Shown: piece after piece, positions 43,588 to 55,939 of the stretch
How the letters are laid out: every line of letters starts with the position of its first letter
Numbering within the stretch: the first letter of the stretch is position 1
Assembly: GCF_035645195.1 (NCBI RefSeq)
Contig: NZ_DASQNA010000007.1
Span: 62,001-126,000, forward strand
DNA length: 64,000 nucleotides
Direction of reading: 5' to 3'
Source: Paenibacillus sp.
Lineage (GTDB): Bacteria > Bacillota > Bacilli > Paenibacillales > YIM-B00363
Program-made: the position numbers and the translations under genes
The notes under the pieces: generated by a model
Database searches by the model: none
Told to the model about the DNA's origin: nothing
Seen by the model: the letters and a program-made list of their open reading frames with translations, nothing else

Positions 43588-44808
43588 TCAATACGCGACT
43601 CGCTTCGCCCGAATGAACGTCCTTTTCCAATAAGCTTTGTTGATGCTGCCGATCTGAACGCCGTTCTTCGGCGCCGAGTTCGCGTGGATCATTTTGCCGC
43701 CGCCGAGGTAGATCCCCACATGCCCGACCGTCTTGTTCGTCTTAAACCGGCCCGGCACGTAGAAAAACAGCAGATCGCCCTTGCGCAAGCTTTTGCGCGA
43801 TACCGTCCTGCCGACGCGAGCCTGCGCCCGGGACGTCCGCGGCAGGTCGATGCCGTATTTGCCGTATACGTATTGCGTGAAGGAGGAGCAGTCGAACCGG
43901 TTCGTTCGCGGGTACGGTTTGGCGCCGAACTTGTATTTCACGCCCATATACCGATTCGCCGTCCGCAGCAGCGCGTTGATGTTGATGTTTTTGAGCGCCG
44001 GCACGGCCTCCGGGTCCGCCGCGGCCGCCTCGAGCGACGGCAGCGCGGGCGCCAGCGCTTCTCCGCCCGCGAACGCGCCTTCCGCGTCTTCCCCTTTGAA
44101 CGGATCGTTCGGATCGTCGGCGAAATCGAGCGACGGATCGACGTCCGCGTCTTCTCCCTCCGGGTCTCCTTCGACCGTCGTATCCGACGGATAGATGAGG
44201 AGGCCGGTTTTCCCGGGCTCGGCCACCAGTTCCTCGTCGAATAGGTCGAGCACGCTCGACACCGGGATCATCAGCGAGCCGTTAATCATTTTCGGCGCGG
44301 CCGGCAGCTGGAACGGTTCGCCCTCCGCCTCGGCCTGCGTGCTGCCCGGCGTCAACCGGAACTGCACGTCCTTGTCGCCGATCTCGCGCGCTCCCTGCGC
44401 GTCCGTCTCGTAATGCTCGAACTGCATCAGCTTGACGAGCTGATCCAAAGAAACATACTTTTCTCCGCCGTCTCTTACGTAAGACAACGTCACCGGCCGA
44501 TGTCGATCGACGGTTTGCGTCTGCAGCGCGCCGAACCCCGCCCCGTTCCCCGCGTTGAGCGGGCGAACCGGCAGCGTCGGGAACGGCGATCGCGGATCGT
44601 CGGCGTCGATCAGCGGCCCGCCCTTCCGCGCGTCGCCGGCGCGCTCCCGGGCCGTCGACATCGGCGTGCGAGCTCCCGCCGCGCCGAGCGCCGAGACGCC
44701 GCCTTCCGTCCCCCTCGCCGGGCCGCCCTCGTTCGCTCCCGCGCCGCAAGCCGTCACCGCCAAGGCGACCGCCAGCGCGAGCGACGTCGTTTTCCAAAGG
44801 CGCATCAT
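43588..44808 (-). CDS. NlpC/P60 lipoprotein with stalk-like N-terminal domain
   Basis: The 406-residue protein begins MMRLWKTTSLALAVALAVTA followed by Cys, a lipoprotein signal with lipobox AVTAC. A low-complexity linker follows, then a copper amine oxidase N-like domain (KYVSLDQLVKLMQFEHYET, GSLMIPVSSVLDLF), an acidic linker, and a C-terminal NlpC/P60 domain with catalytic Cys in NRFDCSSFTQYVYGKYG and His in VGHVGIYLGGGKMIHANS. It is a membrane-anchored peptidoglycan endopeptidase. The start is fixed by AAAGGAG upstream. Confidence 0.87.
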   Translation of the reverse strand: MMRLWKTTSLALAVALAVTACGAGANEGGPARGTEGGVSALGAAGARTPMSTARERAGDARKGGPLIDADDPRSPFPTLPVRPLNAGNGAGFGALQTQTVDRHRPVTLSYVRDGGEKYVSLDQLVKLMQFEHYETDAQGAREIGDKDVQFRLTPGSTQAEAEGEPFQLPAAPKMINGSLMIPVSSVLDLFDEELVAEPGKTGLLIYPSDTTVEGDPEGEDADVDPSLDFADDPNDPFKGEDAEGAFAGGEALAPALPSLEAAAADPEAVPALKNININALLRTANRYMGVKYKFGAKPYPRTNRFDCSSFTQYVYGKYGIDLPRTSRAQARVGRTVSRKSLRKGDLLFFYVPGRFKTNKTVGHVGIYLGGGKMIHANSAPKNGVQIGSINKAYWKRTFIRAKRVAY

Positions 44809-44980
44809 CGAAGCACCCATCTCCTTTTGGTGGTATGAATCAGTAAAGCGTCGTTCGGAAATAGGGTGAGATACACCGGCCCAAAATATGCAATCGTTCG
44901 GGATCGTGCCGGTCCCGAACGGGGTATGCTATGATAAGAACGAACGACAAACTATGGAAAACGCGGAAGGAGGGGCGTAC

Positions 44981-45235
44981 ATGCGCAACACTTCGTCGAC
45001 CGCCGCGCTGGCGCTCGGCATCGCCGCTTGCATGTGCAACCTGATCATCGTCCTGCTCCCGATCGGCATCCTGCTCGGCATCGCGGCGATCGTCGTCGCT
45101 TTGGCGGGCTCGTCCCGTTCGAGGGGAGAAGGAAGACCGGCCCTCGCGCTGTCGGCCGTTTCGTTCTTGATCGCCGCCGTATGGGCCCTGACCGCCGCGG
45201 CGATGTTCTGGATCGATCCGACGCTGCTCGCCTGA
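44981..45235 (+). CDS. Small membrane protein, two helices
   Basis: The 84-residue protein starts MRNTSSTAALALGIAACMCN with GGAGGGG upstream. It has two or three hydrophobic segments (about 6-42 and 55-82) joined by a basic loop (GSSRSRGEGRPA). It resembles DUF4190-like small membrane proteins but is not firmly assignable. It is convergent with the holin-like gene. Confidence 0.65.
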   Translation: MRNTSSTAALALGIAACMCNLIIVLLPIGILLGIAAIVVALAGSSRSRGEGRPALALSAVSFLIAAVWALTAAAMFWIDPTLLA

Positions 45236-45241
45236 TCACGC

Positions 45242-45278
45242 CAAAAACCCGCCCGCGCCGATGGCGGCGCAGGCGGGT
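45242..45278 (-). terminator. Intrinsic terminator of the holin-like gene
   Basis: ACCCGCCCGCGCCG and CGGCGCAGGCGGGT pair around ATGG; the minus strand continues with TTTTTGG. Confidence 0.75.
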
Positions 45279-45285
45279 CGCAGCA

Positions 45286-45534
45286 TTACGGGTCCCGCTT
45301 CTCGATCGTGTTCTTGACGCCCGAATACGCGCCGATCGCCGACAGCCCCATCACGAGGCCCGCCAGCGCCGCTTGCTTCGGATCGTGCGGCGCAACGTAG
45401 ACGAAACCGCCGATCAGACCGAGCGCCAGCGCGACGGCCGGCTGATACCGCGGTCCGACGCCCAGCTTCGTCGCCACCCCGACGAGCGCGACGATCAACG
45501 GAATCAAAGCAATGTCATAGGCTTGGAACTCCAT
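45286..45534 (-). CDS. Holin-like protein (phage A118-holin type)
   Basis: The 82-residue protein starts MEFQAYDIALIPLIVALVGV with GGAGGTG nine bases before the ATG. It has two to three helices and the typical run GFVYVAPHDPKQAALAGLVM then GLSAIGAYSGVKNTIEK. This pattern is that of small phage holins of the A118 type, but no endolysin or phage structural gene is next to it. It may be a domesticated holin or a cell-lysis accessory. The frame reading upstream of the ATG is a shadow. Confidence 0.7.
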   Translation of the reverse strand: MEFQAYDIALIPLIVALVGVATKLGVGPRYQPAVALALGLIGGFVYVAPHDPKQAALAGLVMGLSAIGAYSGVKNTIEKRDP

Positions 45535-45608
45535 GACTCGCTTCACCTCCCCTTCCGTACAACCTATGCGGGAAGAGGACCATCGGCGTGGGCCAAAGGT
45601 GCGGCGGG

Positions 45609-45785
45609 TTACTTCGAAGAGCGCCGTCTGGCGTAAGCCCGGACGCTGTTGAACAAATACGACGACGACGTGACGATCATTAAGATGCCGACGAAGAAAG
45701 GCCAACCGGTGCTCGTAAACAAATGATACAAGCCCTGCGGCCATAACACGAGCGCGATCACGATGGACATCACCAAATCCCGCAT
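45609..45785 (-). CDS. Small membrane protein, unknown
   Basis: The 58-residue protein starts MRDLVMSIVIALVLWPQGLY with AAGGGGG nine bases upstream. It has two hydrophobic helices (about 3-24 and 27-45) and a basic tail ending RAYARRRSSK. Family not recognised. It lies upstream of the holin-like gene on the same strand. Confidence 0.55.
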   Translation of the reverse strand: MRDLVMSIVIALVLWPQGLYHLFTSTGWPFFVGILMIVTSSSYLFNSVRAYARRRSSK

Positions 45786-45902
45786 GAATCGCATCCCCCT
45801 TATACGAACTTCGCAATAGGCCGGAAGACGAAATGCCGCGACTGGGAACTTTTACTCTTTCTTCCATCTTAGAACAGAAAGACGCCCGAAGCAATGCCCG
45901 TG

Positions 45903-47159
45903 TTACCCGGTCACCCTCGCGACGCCTAAGGCGAAATGATGCCATAAAATATGTTCCACTTGATCGCCCATCGACTCTTCGCACTCCACGATCAAAATGA
46001 CCTCGGAGTTTTTCCCGCGCAGCAGACGCGCTTTCTGCTTGATGACCTTATAATAAAACAGGTCGATCAAGACGCCCAGCGCGAAGCCGCCCCCGGCGCC
46101 GATCAATCCGCAGTAGATCGGTCCCAATGGCAGCTTGAACCCGACGCTGGCTCCGATGACGGCGAACGCCGTTCCGAGCGCCGAGCCCGTACCGATTAAG
46201 GAAACGCCGTCTTCATTGTGGATGCTGTCGAACAGCCGGGGTTCCACCTTCCGATTCGTCAGCGGTACTGCGAAGATCTTCTCTCTCCGAATACCGCTCT
46301 TCTCCAAGAAACTGATCGCGAGCTCGAGGTTCGTGGTATGCTCGAAGGTCGAAAAAATTTGAATCATGATGTACCCCACTCTTCCTTTCATGACTCGGAA
46401 CGTGCGATGTTGAAAGTTGCGGATTAGATACTTTTTCTGCTCCTCGTCAAACAGCTTGTTGTTTTCCACCGTGTTCATGTATGAATCGTACGCCGCAAAT
46501 CCCCACATAGAAGGCATATACATAAGCCATTGTTTATCGAGCACGGCCGTAGCCCCCGGAATGTTCCCATCAAACAGGAAGTGAACGGCGACCAGCGTCT
46601 TCGAGTAATAAAGAAATACGATCGTCCAAACTAACGAAAAACTCGCCATGACGATGCGATGAATATGCAGCTGCCCTAGGCCCGGCATAAAGAGAGACCA
46701 TAAGACGCTTAAACCGGGCTTTCGTTTATCTAAGTAATTGATTTCCAGCGCGCCAAGGACGAAGCTATTGAAAGGGGCATCCTCCCGGATCGCCAATAAG
46801 GCCACTTTGTTCATATCGACGCATGTTCGGTAGCTGTCCCATATTCCGAAGATGAACACCGGAATGTACATCAGCATCCACCTTGTATCCAGCACCGACT
46901 TCGCCATTTCAATTTCCCCGCAAAAGGTATACACCATGGCAAGATTGATTTTCGCCTGATAGTTGACGAACACTTCCCAGATGAACAAAACCAAGCCGCG
47001 CAAATACTTGCTTAACAGCAGATGGCCGAACCCGGGAAAAGCCGCAGACCACCAAGCGATTAAATATGGATTCCGCAGGTGAAATTGGGTCGTTCCCGCG
47101 ATACTCACATGAGCTTTGTATCGACGATATTCGTTTCCAAGGTTCCTGAAGTTATCCAT
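45903..47159 (-). CDS. Polytopic membrane protein with internal duplication, unknown
   Basis: The 418-residue protein contains two related units of about 90 residues: one near 30-116 (WWSAAFPGFGHLLL ... VLDTRWMLMYIP ... WDSYRTCVDMNK) and one near 148-238 (LWSLFMPGLGQLHI ... VLDKQWLMYMPS ... YDSYMNTVENNK). A C-terminal part follows with a small alpha/beta stretch (FEHTTNLELAISFLEKSGI), two glycine-rich helices, and a second alpha/beta stretch. About six to eight helices in all. Base composition is more AT-rich than its neighbours. I do not know its function. Confidence 0.75.
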   Translation of the reverse strand: MDNFRNLGNEYRRYKAHVSIAGTTQFHLRNPYLIAWWSAAFPGFGHLLLSKYLRGLVLFIWEVFVNYQAKINLAMVYTFCGEIEMAKSVLDTRWMLMYIPVFIFGIWDSYRTCVDMNKVALLAIREDAPFNSFVLGALEINYLDKRKPGLSVLWSLFMPGLGQLHIHRIVMASFSLVWTIVFLYYSKTLVAVHFLFDGNIPGATAVLDKQWLMYMPSMWGFAAYDSYMNTVENNKLFDEEQKKYLIRNFQHRTFRVMKGRVGYIMIQIFSTFEHTTNLELAISFLEKSGIRREKIFAVPLTNRKVEPRLFDSIHNEDGVSLIGTGSALGTAFAVIGASVGFKLPLGPIYCGLIGAGGGFALGVLIDLFYYKVIKQKARLLRGKNSEVILIVECEESMGDQVEHILWHHFALGVARVTG

Positions 47160-47221
47160 ATCGCACATTCCTCGCAGCAGTTAGCTTGGTGTTATATGTT
47201 TTCCAACATGTGGAGATTCAT

Positions 47222-47677
47222 TCAAAAAGTTCGCAGTTTTCGGATGATCGCGCGGACAATAAATAAATTGACGATCAACACCAAGAAAATCAGCGGATAC
47301 GACAGGGCGGAGTACCAAAGCTGCCAACCGTTGTAGTAGAAAAAGTCGGTCTTCACTGTGAACCATTCGAAGGTCAAGGAGAAAGCAACCCATCCCGCCA
47401 TATAAACGATTTTTCGTCCAACGGTAGACGGGAGGAAGTTTAAGAAGAGGAAGCTGACGACCGGAAAATACAGCGCGATCGCCAGCAAGCCGAGCCATTG
47501 AAACCCTGGAGCGATGTAGCCGTACATGTCGTAATGTAAATCGAATACAACGTCCGTCGTGATGCCGTACGCATATGCGAACATAGAAGTGGCGTAAATT
47601 TCGATACCGGTCAATCGTTTCGGGGCGAGCCAGGCGATGAAATAAAACAAGATAAATGCGGCGAACACATACACCAT
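47222..47677 (-). CDS. CBO0543-type membrane protein
   Basis: The 151-residue protein starts MVYVFAAFILFYFIAWLAPK, with GGAGG eleven bases before the ATG. It has five predicted helices and the pattern FEWFTVKTDFFYYNGWQLWY near the C terminus, which I associate with the CBO0543 family of Bacilli and Clostridia. Function unknown. It precedes the 418-residue membrane protein by 62 bases and is similarly AT-rich, so the two probably form a unit acquired together. Confidence 0.65.
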   Translation of the reverse strand: MVYVFAAFILFYFIAWLAPKRLTGIEIYATSMFAYAYGITTDVVFDLHYDMYGYIAPGFQWLGLLAIALYFPVVSFLFLNFLPSTVGRKIVYMAGWVAFSLTFEWFTVKTDFFYYNGWQLWYSALSYPLIFLVLIVNLFIVRAIIRKLRTF

Positions 47678-47767
47678 TCGGTAGACACCCTCCGGCAGCA
47701 ATATCCAACCATTTCGCCGTTAGCATGCTCACGAACGAGCCGGACCATACTCGCCGCCGCCGATAAG

Positions 47768-47817
47768 AAAAAACGCGCCCGAACGGATTCGTCGTAACGA
47801 ACCCGCCCGGACGCGCC
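47768..47817 (-). terminator. Intrinsic terminator of the suf operon
   Basis: On the minus strand GGCGCGTCCGGGCGGGTTCG pairs with CGAATCCGTTCGGGCGCG and is followed by TTTTTTC. Confidence 0.75.
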
Positions 47818-47838
47818 AGGACGGCCTATGTCGTATGA

Positions 47839-49236
47839 TTAACCGATGCTGCCTTCCATCTCGAACTTGATGAGACGGTTCATTTCGACCGCGTATTCCA
47901 TCGGCAGTTCCTTCGTGAACGGCTCGATGAAGCCCATGACGATCATCTGCGTCGCTTCGGCTTCGGACAATCCGCGGCTCATCAAGTAGAACAGTTGATC
48001 CTCGGATACTTTGGATACCGTAGCTTCGTGCTCCAGCGTGATGTTGTCGTTCATGATCTCGTTGTACGGGATCGTGTCGGACGTCGACTCGTTATCCATG
48101 ATCAGCGTATCGCATTTGATGTTCGCTTTGGAGCCTTCGGAGTTACGGCCGAAGGAAGCGAGACCGCGGTACGTCACCTTGCCGCCGTGCTTCGAGATCG
48201 ACTTCGAGACGATCGTCGACGTCGTGTCCGGGGCGAGGTGAAGCATCTTCGCGCCTGCGTCTTGGTGCTGGCCTTTGCCCGCGACCGCGATGGAGAGCAC
48301 GCTGCCCTTCGCGCCGCGGCCTTTCAGCACGACCGCCGGGTATTTCATCGTCAGCTTGGAGCCGATGTTGCCGTCGACCCATTCCATCGTCGCGTTCTCT
48401 TCCGCGACGGCGCGCTTCGTGACGAGGTTGTAAATGTTCGGCGCCCAGTTTTGAATCGTCGTGTAGCGGGCGCGGGAATTTTTGAGGCACAAAATTTCGA
48501 CGACCGCGCTGTGCAGCGAGTTCGTGCTGTAAATCGGCGCCGTGCAGCCTTCGACGTAATGAACGAATGCGTCTTCGTCGACGACGATGAGCGTACGCTC
48601 GAATTGACCCATGTTCTCGGAGTTGATCCGGAAATACGCCTGGAGCGGAATTTCCACTTTGACGCCCTTCGGCACGTAGATGAAGCTGCCGCCGGACCAT
48701 ACCGCGCTGTTCAGCGCCGCGAACTTGTTGTCGGACGGCGGAACGACGGTGCCGAAATATTTCTTAAACAGCTCCGGATGCTCGCGAAGCGCCGTGTCGG
48801 TGTCCATGAAGATGACGCCTTGGTCTTCGAGATCCTTCTGCATGCTGTGGTAGACGACCTCGGATTCGTACTGAGCCGATACGCCGGCGAGGAACTTCTG
48901 CTCCGCCTCCGGAATGCCGAGCTTATCGAACGTTTCCTTGATTTCCGAAGGAACCTCTTCCCACGTCTTGCCCTGCTTTTCGGACGGCTTGACGTAGTAC
49001 TGGATGTCGTTAAAGTCGAGATCGTCCAGGTTGCCGCCCCATTTCGGCATCGGCATTTTGTGGAACTGCTCCAGCGACTTCAGTCGGAACTCGAGCATCC
49101 AATCCGGCTCGCCTTTCATTTCCGAGATTGCGCGGACGATGTCGGCGTTCAGGCCTTTGCCGGTTTGGAAGACGGCTTTGTGCTCGTCGCGGAAGCCGTA
49201 TTTGTAATCGCCGATTTCGGGCATTTGCTTCGCCAT
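47839..49236 (-). CDS. sufB: Fe-S cluster assembly scaffold SufB
   Basis: The 465-residue protein matches SufB, with [32 protein letters not shown], the Cys-containing [20 protein letters not shown], and [20 protein letters not shown]. SufB, with SufC and SufD, forms the scaffold on which [4Fe-4S] clusters are built. It is the last gene of sufC-D-S-U-B, and the start has GGGGAGGG upstream. Confidence 0.95.
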   Translation of the reverse strand: MAKQMPEIGDYKYGFRDEHKAVFQTGKGLNADIVRAISEMKGEPDWMLEFRLKSLEQFHKMPMPKWGGNLDDLDFNDIQYYVKPSEKQGKTWEEVPSEIKETFDKLGIPEAEQKFLAGVSAQYESEVVYHSMQKDLEDQGVIFMDTDTALREHPELFKKYFGTVVPPSDNKFAALNSAVWSGGSFIYVPKGVKVEIPLQAYFRINSENMGQFERTLIVVDEDAFVHYVEGCTAPIYSTNSLHSAVVEILCLKNSRARYTTIQNWAPNIYNLVTKRAVAEENATMEWVDGNIGSKLTMKYPAVVLKGRGAKGSVLSIAVAGKGQHQDAGAKMLHLAPDTTSTIVSKSISKHGGKVTYRGLASFGRNSEGSKANIKCDTLIMDNESTSDTIPYNEIMNDNITLEHEATVSKVSEDQLFYLMSRGLSEAEATQMIVMGFIEPFTKELPMEYAVEMNRLIKFEMEGSIG

Positions 49237-49276
49237 CGATAAACCCTCCCCTTAGTTTCGTAATTGATCGTATATC

Positions 49277-52222
<2,946 letters not shown>

Positions 52223-52235
52223 TGGGTCCGCCTCC

Positions 52236-53069
52236 TTACGAGAATTTCGGAGCGGTGGTGTTCTTCGGCACGACGAATTCTTCCTTGTCATTGCCTACCG
52301 TCTCGTCTTCGATGCCAAGCTCTTCCTTGACCCAATCGTAGCCTTCCGCCTCGAGGCGCTCCGCGAGCTCCGGACCGCCGGATTTCACGATTCGTCCTTG
52401 CATCATGACATGAACGAAGTCTGGCTTAATATAATTTAACAACCGCTGATAGTGCGTGATGATGAGGAACGAACGCTCCGGAGAACGCATCGCGTTGACG
52501 CCTGCGGCGACAATCTTCAAGGCGTCGATGTCGAGGCCCGAATCGATCTCGTCGAGAATGATGACGCGCGGCTCGAGCACCATCATTTGCAAAATTTCGT
52601 TCCGCTTTTTCTCGCCGCCGGAGAACCCTTCGTTCAAGTAGCGGTGCATGAACTGCGGATCCATCTCCAGCTCTTTCATTTTCGCTTCCATCTGGCGAAT
52701 GAATTTGATCAGCGAAATTTCGTTGCCTTCGCCGCGGCGCGCGTTGATCGCGCTGCGCAGGAAGTCGGCGTTCGTCACGCCTGTGATTTCGCTCGGGTAC
52801 TGCATGGCGAGGAACAAGCCCGCCAAGGCGCGCTCGTCGACGCCCATCTCCAGCACGTCTTCGCCGTCGAGCGTCACGCTGCCGCCTTCGACTTCATATT
52901 TCGGGTGACCCATGAGGGTGGAGGCGAGGGTCGATTTGCCCGTGCCGTTCGGACCCATGATCGCGTGCACTTCGCCGCCTTTGATCTCGAGGTTGAATCC
53001 CTTGAGGATCTCCTTGCCTTCGATCGAAGAGCGAAGATCTTCTATTTTTAATACCGGTGCTTGTGCCAT
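52236..53069 (-). CDS. sufC: SufC, ATPase of the SufBCD complex
   Basis: The 277-residue ABC-type ATPase has Walker [15 protein letters not shown], signature [14 protein letters not shown] and Walker [14 protein letters not shown]. It drives SufBCD conformational change. It is about 15 residues longer than B. subtilis SufC through a polar C-terminal tail ([15 protein letters not shown]). First gene of the operon, just after a promoter embedded in Fur/PerR-type palindromes. Confidence 0.95.
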   Translation of the reverse strand: MAQAPVLKIEDLRSSIEGKEILKGFNLEIKGGEVHAIMGPNGTGKSTLASTLMGHPKYEVEGGSVTLDGEDVLEMGVDERALAGLFLAMQYPSEITGVTNADFLRSAINARRGEGNEISLIKFIRQMEAKMKELEMDPQFMHRYLNEGFSGGEKKRNEILQMMVLEPRVIILDEIDSGLDIDALKIVAAGVNAMRSPERSFLIITHYQRLLNYIKPDFVHVMMQGRIVKSGGPELAERLEAEGYDWVKEELGIEDETVGNDKEEFVVPKNTTAPKFS

Positions 53070-53105
53070 AACGTTGCGTTCCCTCCATATTTGGATTTCA
53101 TCTAT

Positions 53106-53171
53106 TTAGAATTATTCTAAATTGATTCTCAGTGATTCTCAACTGTTAATTTTAATATAGAATAATTCCAA
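53106..53171 (-). promoter_or_regulatory. suf promoter inside Fur/PerR-family boxes
   Basis: On the minus strand TTGAGA (53137-53142), 17 bases, TAGAAT (53114-53119) form a SigA promoter. The -10 lies in the perfect palindrome TTAGAATTATTCTAA (53106-53120), which fits the 7-1-7 Fur/PerR box form. A second copy with one mismatch is at 53157-53171. Between them, TGATTCTCA occurs twice 10 bases apart, the Fur-type TGAGAATCA half site on the minus strand. Confidence 0.65.
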
Positions 53172-53215
53172 TTCGCAAGGGGCGTTTCTTGCAGACCTCG
53201 TCCGACCGCTAATCG

Positions 53216-53782
53216 CTACCGCAAAGCCGCCCGAATTTGCTCGGCTTTCGCGGCGAACACCTCGTCCGACAACACCGGACGCTTCGCCAGATCGGCGGGC
53301 AGGGGGAGGCGGAGCCACGATTTGCAGCCCGCGAAAGCCGGATCGTTCGAGACGATCAAAGGCTCCTCCAGCCGATGCACGCGGAGCAGCAAACAATGCA
53401 GCGGCTTCGTTCGCTTCCAGTGCAGCCGCTCCGACGCGTAATCGTCGGTCCATATATGATATGGAGACAACGCTCGAAGCTGTTCCTCGTCATGGATCAG
53501 GATGTCCTCCGCCGCCTCGGCCCATGCCCGAATCGTCACGTTCGGCAGGTCCGGGCTCCACGACGCCCGCGTTTCCGACGCATATCGCCGGAACGGTTCC
53601 TTCAGCAGATGCTCCTTTTGGTGCTCGTACGTAGGAAAAAAGTAAAACGATTCGCTCGTCAGCTCGAAATCCCGGTTTTCTTCCCGGATGCCGCCTTTGC
53701 GCAGGGCAAGGATCGTGTCCCCCGCCAAAAACGCTTCGACCGCCGACGCCCATTCTTTCAGCAACGCCGTTTCTATACTCAT
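53216..53782 (-). CDS. DUF1802-family protein
   Basis: The 188-residue protein has the DUF1802 pattern: LLKEWASAVEAFLAGDTILA, LRKGGIREENRDF and FYFFPTYEHQKEHLLKEPFR near the N terminus, and HIWTDDYASERLHWKRTKPL later. Function unknown; family members are found in cyanobacteria, Bacilli and others. It precedes nothing obvious on its strand and ends upstream of the suf promoter region. Confidence 0.8.
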   Translation of the reverse strand: MSIETALLKEWASAVEAFLAGDTILALRKGGIREENRDFELTSESFYFFPTYEHQKEHLLKEPFRRYASETRASWSPDLPNVTIRAWAEAAEDILIHDEEQLRALSPYHIWTDDYASERLHWKRTKPLHCLLLRVHRLEEPLIVSNDPAFAGCKSWLRLPLPADLAKRPVLSDEVFAAKAEQIRAALR

Positions 53783-53897
53783 TGTTCCACCTCTCCCCCT
53801 CCGGTAAAACCATGCAGCGCGTCGGCCGCATCAAAAACGCCCGTCCGCTCCATCCTAATATCGCAGTCATCATTCTCGCCAAAGGAGTGACGTTCTC

Positions 53898-54068
53898 ATG
53901 CGCGAAAATCTCATGCGCGAAGGAATGATTCCGGCCATTCTCGGCACTGCGGTGGCCGCGACGGGAGCTACGCTGTTGAAGCGCAATCCGGCCGCAGGCT
54001 ACGGCATCCTTGGCTTCGGTCTCGCCCACATCGTGCTCGGCGCCATCGACCTGTTCGAACACCGCTAA
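53898..54068 (+). CDS. Small hydrophobic protein, 56 residues
   Basis: The ORF starts MRENLMREGMIPAILGTAVA and ends HIVLGAIDLFEHR, with AAAGGAG ten bases before the ATG. Two short hydrophobic helices (about 10-27 and 34-52) are joined by a basic, glycine-containing turn. It is followed by a hairpin terminator. Family not recognised; probably a small membrane protein. Confidence 0.55.
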   Translation: MRENLMREGMIPAILGTAVAATGATLLKRNPAAGYGILGFGLAHIVLGAIDLFEHR

Positions 54069-54082
54069 GGAAAAAAATGAAG

Positions 54083-54113
54083 AACACCTGCTCCCTCACG
54101 GGCTGCAGGTGTT
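54083..54113. terminator. Bidirectional terminator between the 56-aa ORF and dps
   Basis: AACACCTGC pairs with GCAGGTGTT. The minus strand runs on into TTCATTTTTTTCC; the plus strand into TTCCATTAT. Confidence 0.7.
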
Positions 54114-54133
54114 TCCATTATACATAAAAATCG

Positions 54134-54601
54134 CTATTCGTTAAACGAAGCCAGCATCCAGACGTGCTTCTCGAGGGAGGAGTGGATCGCGAGCAGCATG
54201 TCCGACGTCGTTTCGTCGCCGGAGCGCTGCGCCAGCTCCATCCCCTCGACGAGCTCGGCGATGACGGTACGGAAGTCGGTTTCGATCGAACGGACCATTT
54301 CCGAAGCGTTCTCGTTGCCTTCGGCTTCCCGGATGGAGGAAGCGGCCAAATACTCCCTCATCGTCGCGAGCGGCCTGCCCCCGATCGCGAGCACGCGCTC
54401 GGCGATGTTGTCGATATGCAAAGCGGCCTCGGTGTACAGCTCCTCGAACTTCAGGTGCAGCGTGAAGAAGACGGGGCCTTTGACGAACCAGTGATAATTG
54501 TGCAGCTTGACGAACAGGACGCTCCAGTTGGCGAGCTGCTTGTTCAACACGGCTACCACGTCTTGATTGCCGGCATGCGGGGATCCCGATGGTGCGGTCA
54601 T
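54134..54601 (-). CDS. dps: Dps-family ferritin-like protein
   Basis: The 155-residue Dps protein has the ferroxidase ligands in [20 protein letters not shown] and [18 protein letters not shown]. Dps forms a 12-subunit shell that oxidises and stores iron and protects DNA from peroxide. The start MTAPSGSP is fixed by AGGAAGGAG. A TATAAT (reverse of 54641-54646) and the palindrome TTCGTTAACGAA lie 29-45 bases upstream. Confidence 0.9.
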   Translation of the reverse strand: MTAPSGSPHAGNQDVVAVLNKQLANWSVLFVKLHNYHWFVKGPVFFTLHLKFEELYTEAALHIDNIAERVLAIGGRPLATMREYLAASSIREAEGNENASEMVRSIETDFRTVIAELVEGMELAQRSGDETTSDMLLAIHSSLEKHVWMLASFNE

Positions 54602-54629
54602 GGAGATGCTCCTTCCTTTGTGCAAGGAT

Positions 54630-54646
54630 TTCGTTAACGAATTATA
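54630..54646 (-). promoter_or_regulatory. dps -10 and adjoining palindrome
   Basis: On the minus strand a perfect TATAAT (54641-54646) abuts TTCGTTAACGAA (54630-54641), a perfect 12-bp inverted repeat at the expected transcription start, a plausible repressor site. It is not a PerR box. Confidence 0.4.
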
Positions 54647-54716
54647 TTTTCTTCCTAGCCCTGCTTGTCTTATACTATTACGTAATGCTTTTTTGAATTG
54701 AAAGGACGGGGTCCCC

Positions 54717-55934
54717 ATGAACGCATATCATCCGCTGACCGAAGCCGAAGCGATCGAACGCGCGCGCGCGGTGCCGGGCTTCTTCGCTCCCGGCGCCGAG
54801 CTGACCAGCCGCGAAATCGGCGACGGCAATCTGAACCTGGTGTTTCATATTCAGGAGCCTGCGACAGGCAAAGGAATCATACTTAAGCAAGCGCTGCCGT
54901 ACGCGAAGGTCGTCGGCGAATCGTGGCCGCTGACGCTCGACCGCGCCCGCATCGAAAGCGAAGCGCTGATCATCCAAGGCCGCCTCGCGCCGGGACTCGC
55001 CCCCAAAGTGTACGATTATGTGCCGGAGCTCGCCCTCACCGTCATGGAGGACCTCAGCGACCACGTCATCATGCGCCGCGGGCTCATCGAAGGCAACATG
55101 TATCCGCTGTTCGCGCAGCATATCGGCGAATTTCTCGCCCGCACGCTGTTCTTCACGTCCGATTTCGGCATGAACCAGCAGGAGAAAAAGCTGCAGACGG
55201 GACGCTTCATCAACCCGGAGCTGTGCAAAATTACGGAGGATCTCATCTTCGACGATCCGTACACCGTATCGCCGAATAACAATTACGATCCCGCCATCGA
55301 AGCGGAAGCCGCGGCGCTGCGCGAAGACCGCGAGCTGCACGCCGAAGTGGCGCGGCTCCGCTACGGCTTCCTGACGAAGGGACAAGCGCTGCTGCACGGC
55401 GACCTGCATACGGGATCGATCTTCGTCACGCCCGAATCGACGAAGGTGATCGACCCCGAGTTCGCGTATTACGGTCCGATGGGCTTCGATATCGGCGCCG
55501 TGCTCGCGAACCTGCTGCTGAACGCCGCGGCGCAGGGCGGGCGCATCGAAGACGCTGCGAAGCTTAACGACTTCCGCGCCTACCTGCTCGATACCGTCGT
55601 TGGGGTATGGAACGAATTCGAAACCCGCTTCCGGGCGCTGTGGGCGGAGCACGCCGTCGACCGGATGCTGCGCGAGTCGGGCTACCTCGACATTTTCCTG
55701 CGAGAGCTGCTGCAGGACACGTTCGGCTACGCAGGCTGCAAAATGGTACGCCGCATCGTCGGGCTCGCCCACGTCGCCGACATCGACGGCATTCCGGACG
55801 CCGATCTGCGCAACCGCGCCCGCCGCGTCTCGCTCGCCGTCGGCACCGCGCTTATTAAACATCATCGCTCCGCGGCTTCGATCGAAGACATGCGCACGAT
55901 CGCCCGCCGCGAAATCGCCCGGAAGGAAGGTTAA
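54717..55934 (+). CDS. mtnK: S-methyl-5-thioribose kinase
   Basis: The 405-residue kinase has [17 protein letters not shown], the phosphotransferase loop [14 protein letters not shown] and the metal-binding [19 protein letters not shown], diagnostic of MtnK. It phosphorylates methylthioribose in methionine salvage. It begins after AAAGGACGGGG and is six bases before mtnA. No S-box riboswitch was found in the short region upstream (under 120 bases between the dps and mtnK starts). Confidence 0.92.
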   Translation: MNAYHPLTEAEAIERARAVPGFFAPGAELTSREIGDGNLNLVFHIQEPATGKGIILKQALPYAKVVGESWPLTLDRARIESEALIIQGRLAPGLAPKVYDYVPELALTVMEDLSDHVIMRRGLIEGNMYPLFAQHIGEFLARTLFFTSDFGMNQQEKKLQTGRFINPELCKITEDLIFDDPYTVSPNNNYDPAIEAEAAALREDRELHAEVARLRYGFLTKGQALLHGDLHTGSIFVTPESTKVIDPEFAYYGPMGFDIGAVLANLLLNAAAQGGRIEDAAKLNDFRAYLLDTVVGVWNEFETRFRALWAEHAVDRMLRESGYLDIFLRELLQDTFGYAGCKMVRRIVGLAHVADIDGIPDADLRNRARRVSLAVGTALIKHHRSAASIEDMRTIARREIARKEG

Positions 55935-55939
55935 CCGAC

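Noticed and set aside
45535-45984. Upstream extension of the holin-like frame to 232 codons
   Set aside because: It crosses another small gene in a different frame, and a good GGAGGTG site marks the internal ATG.
54602-54716. SAM (S-box) riboswitch upstream of mtnK
   Set aside because: The region is under 120 bases and contains the dps promoter; none of the S-box conserved stems could be found.
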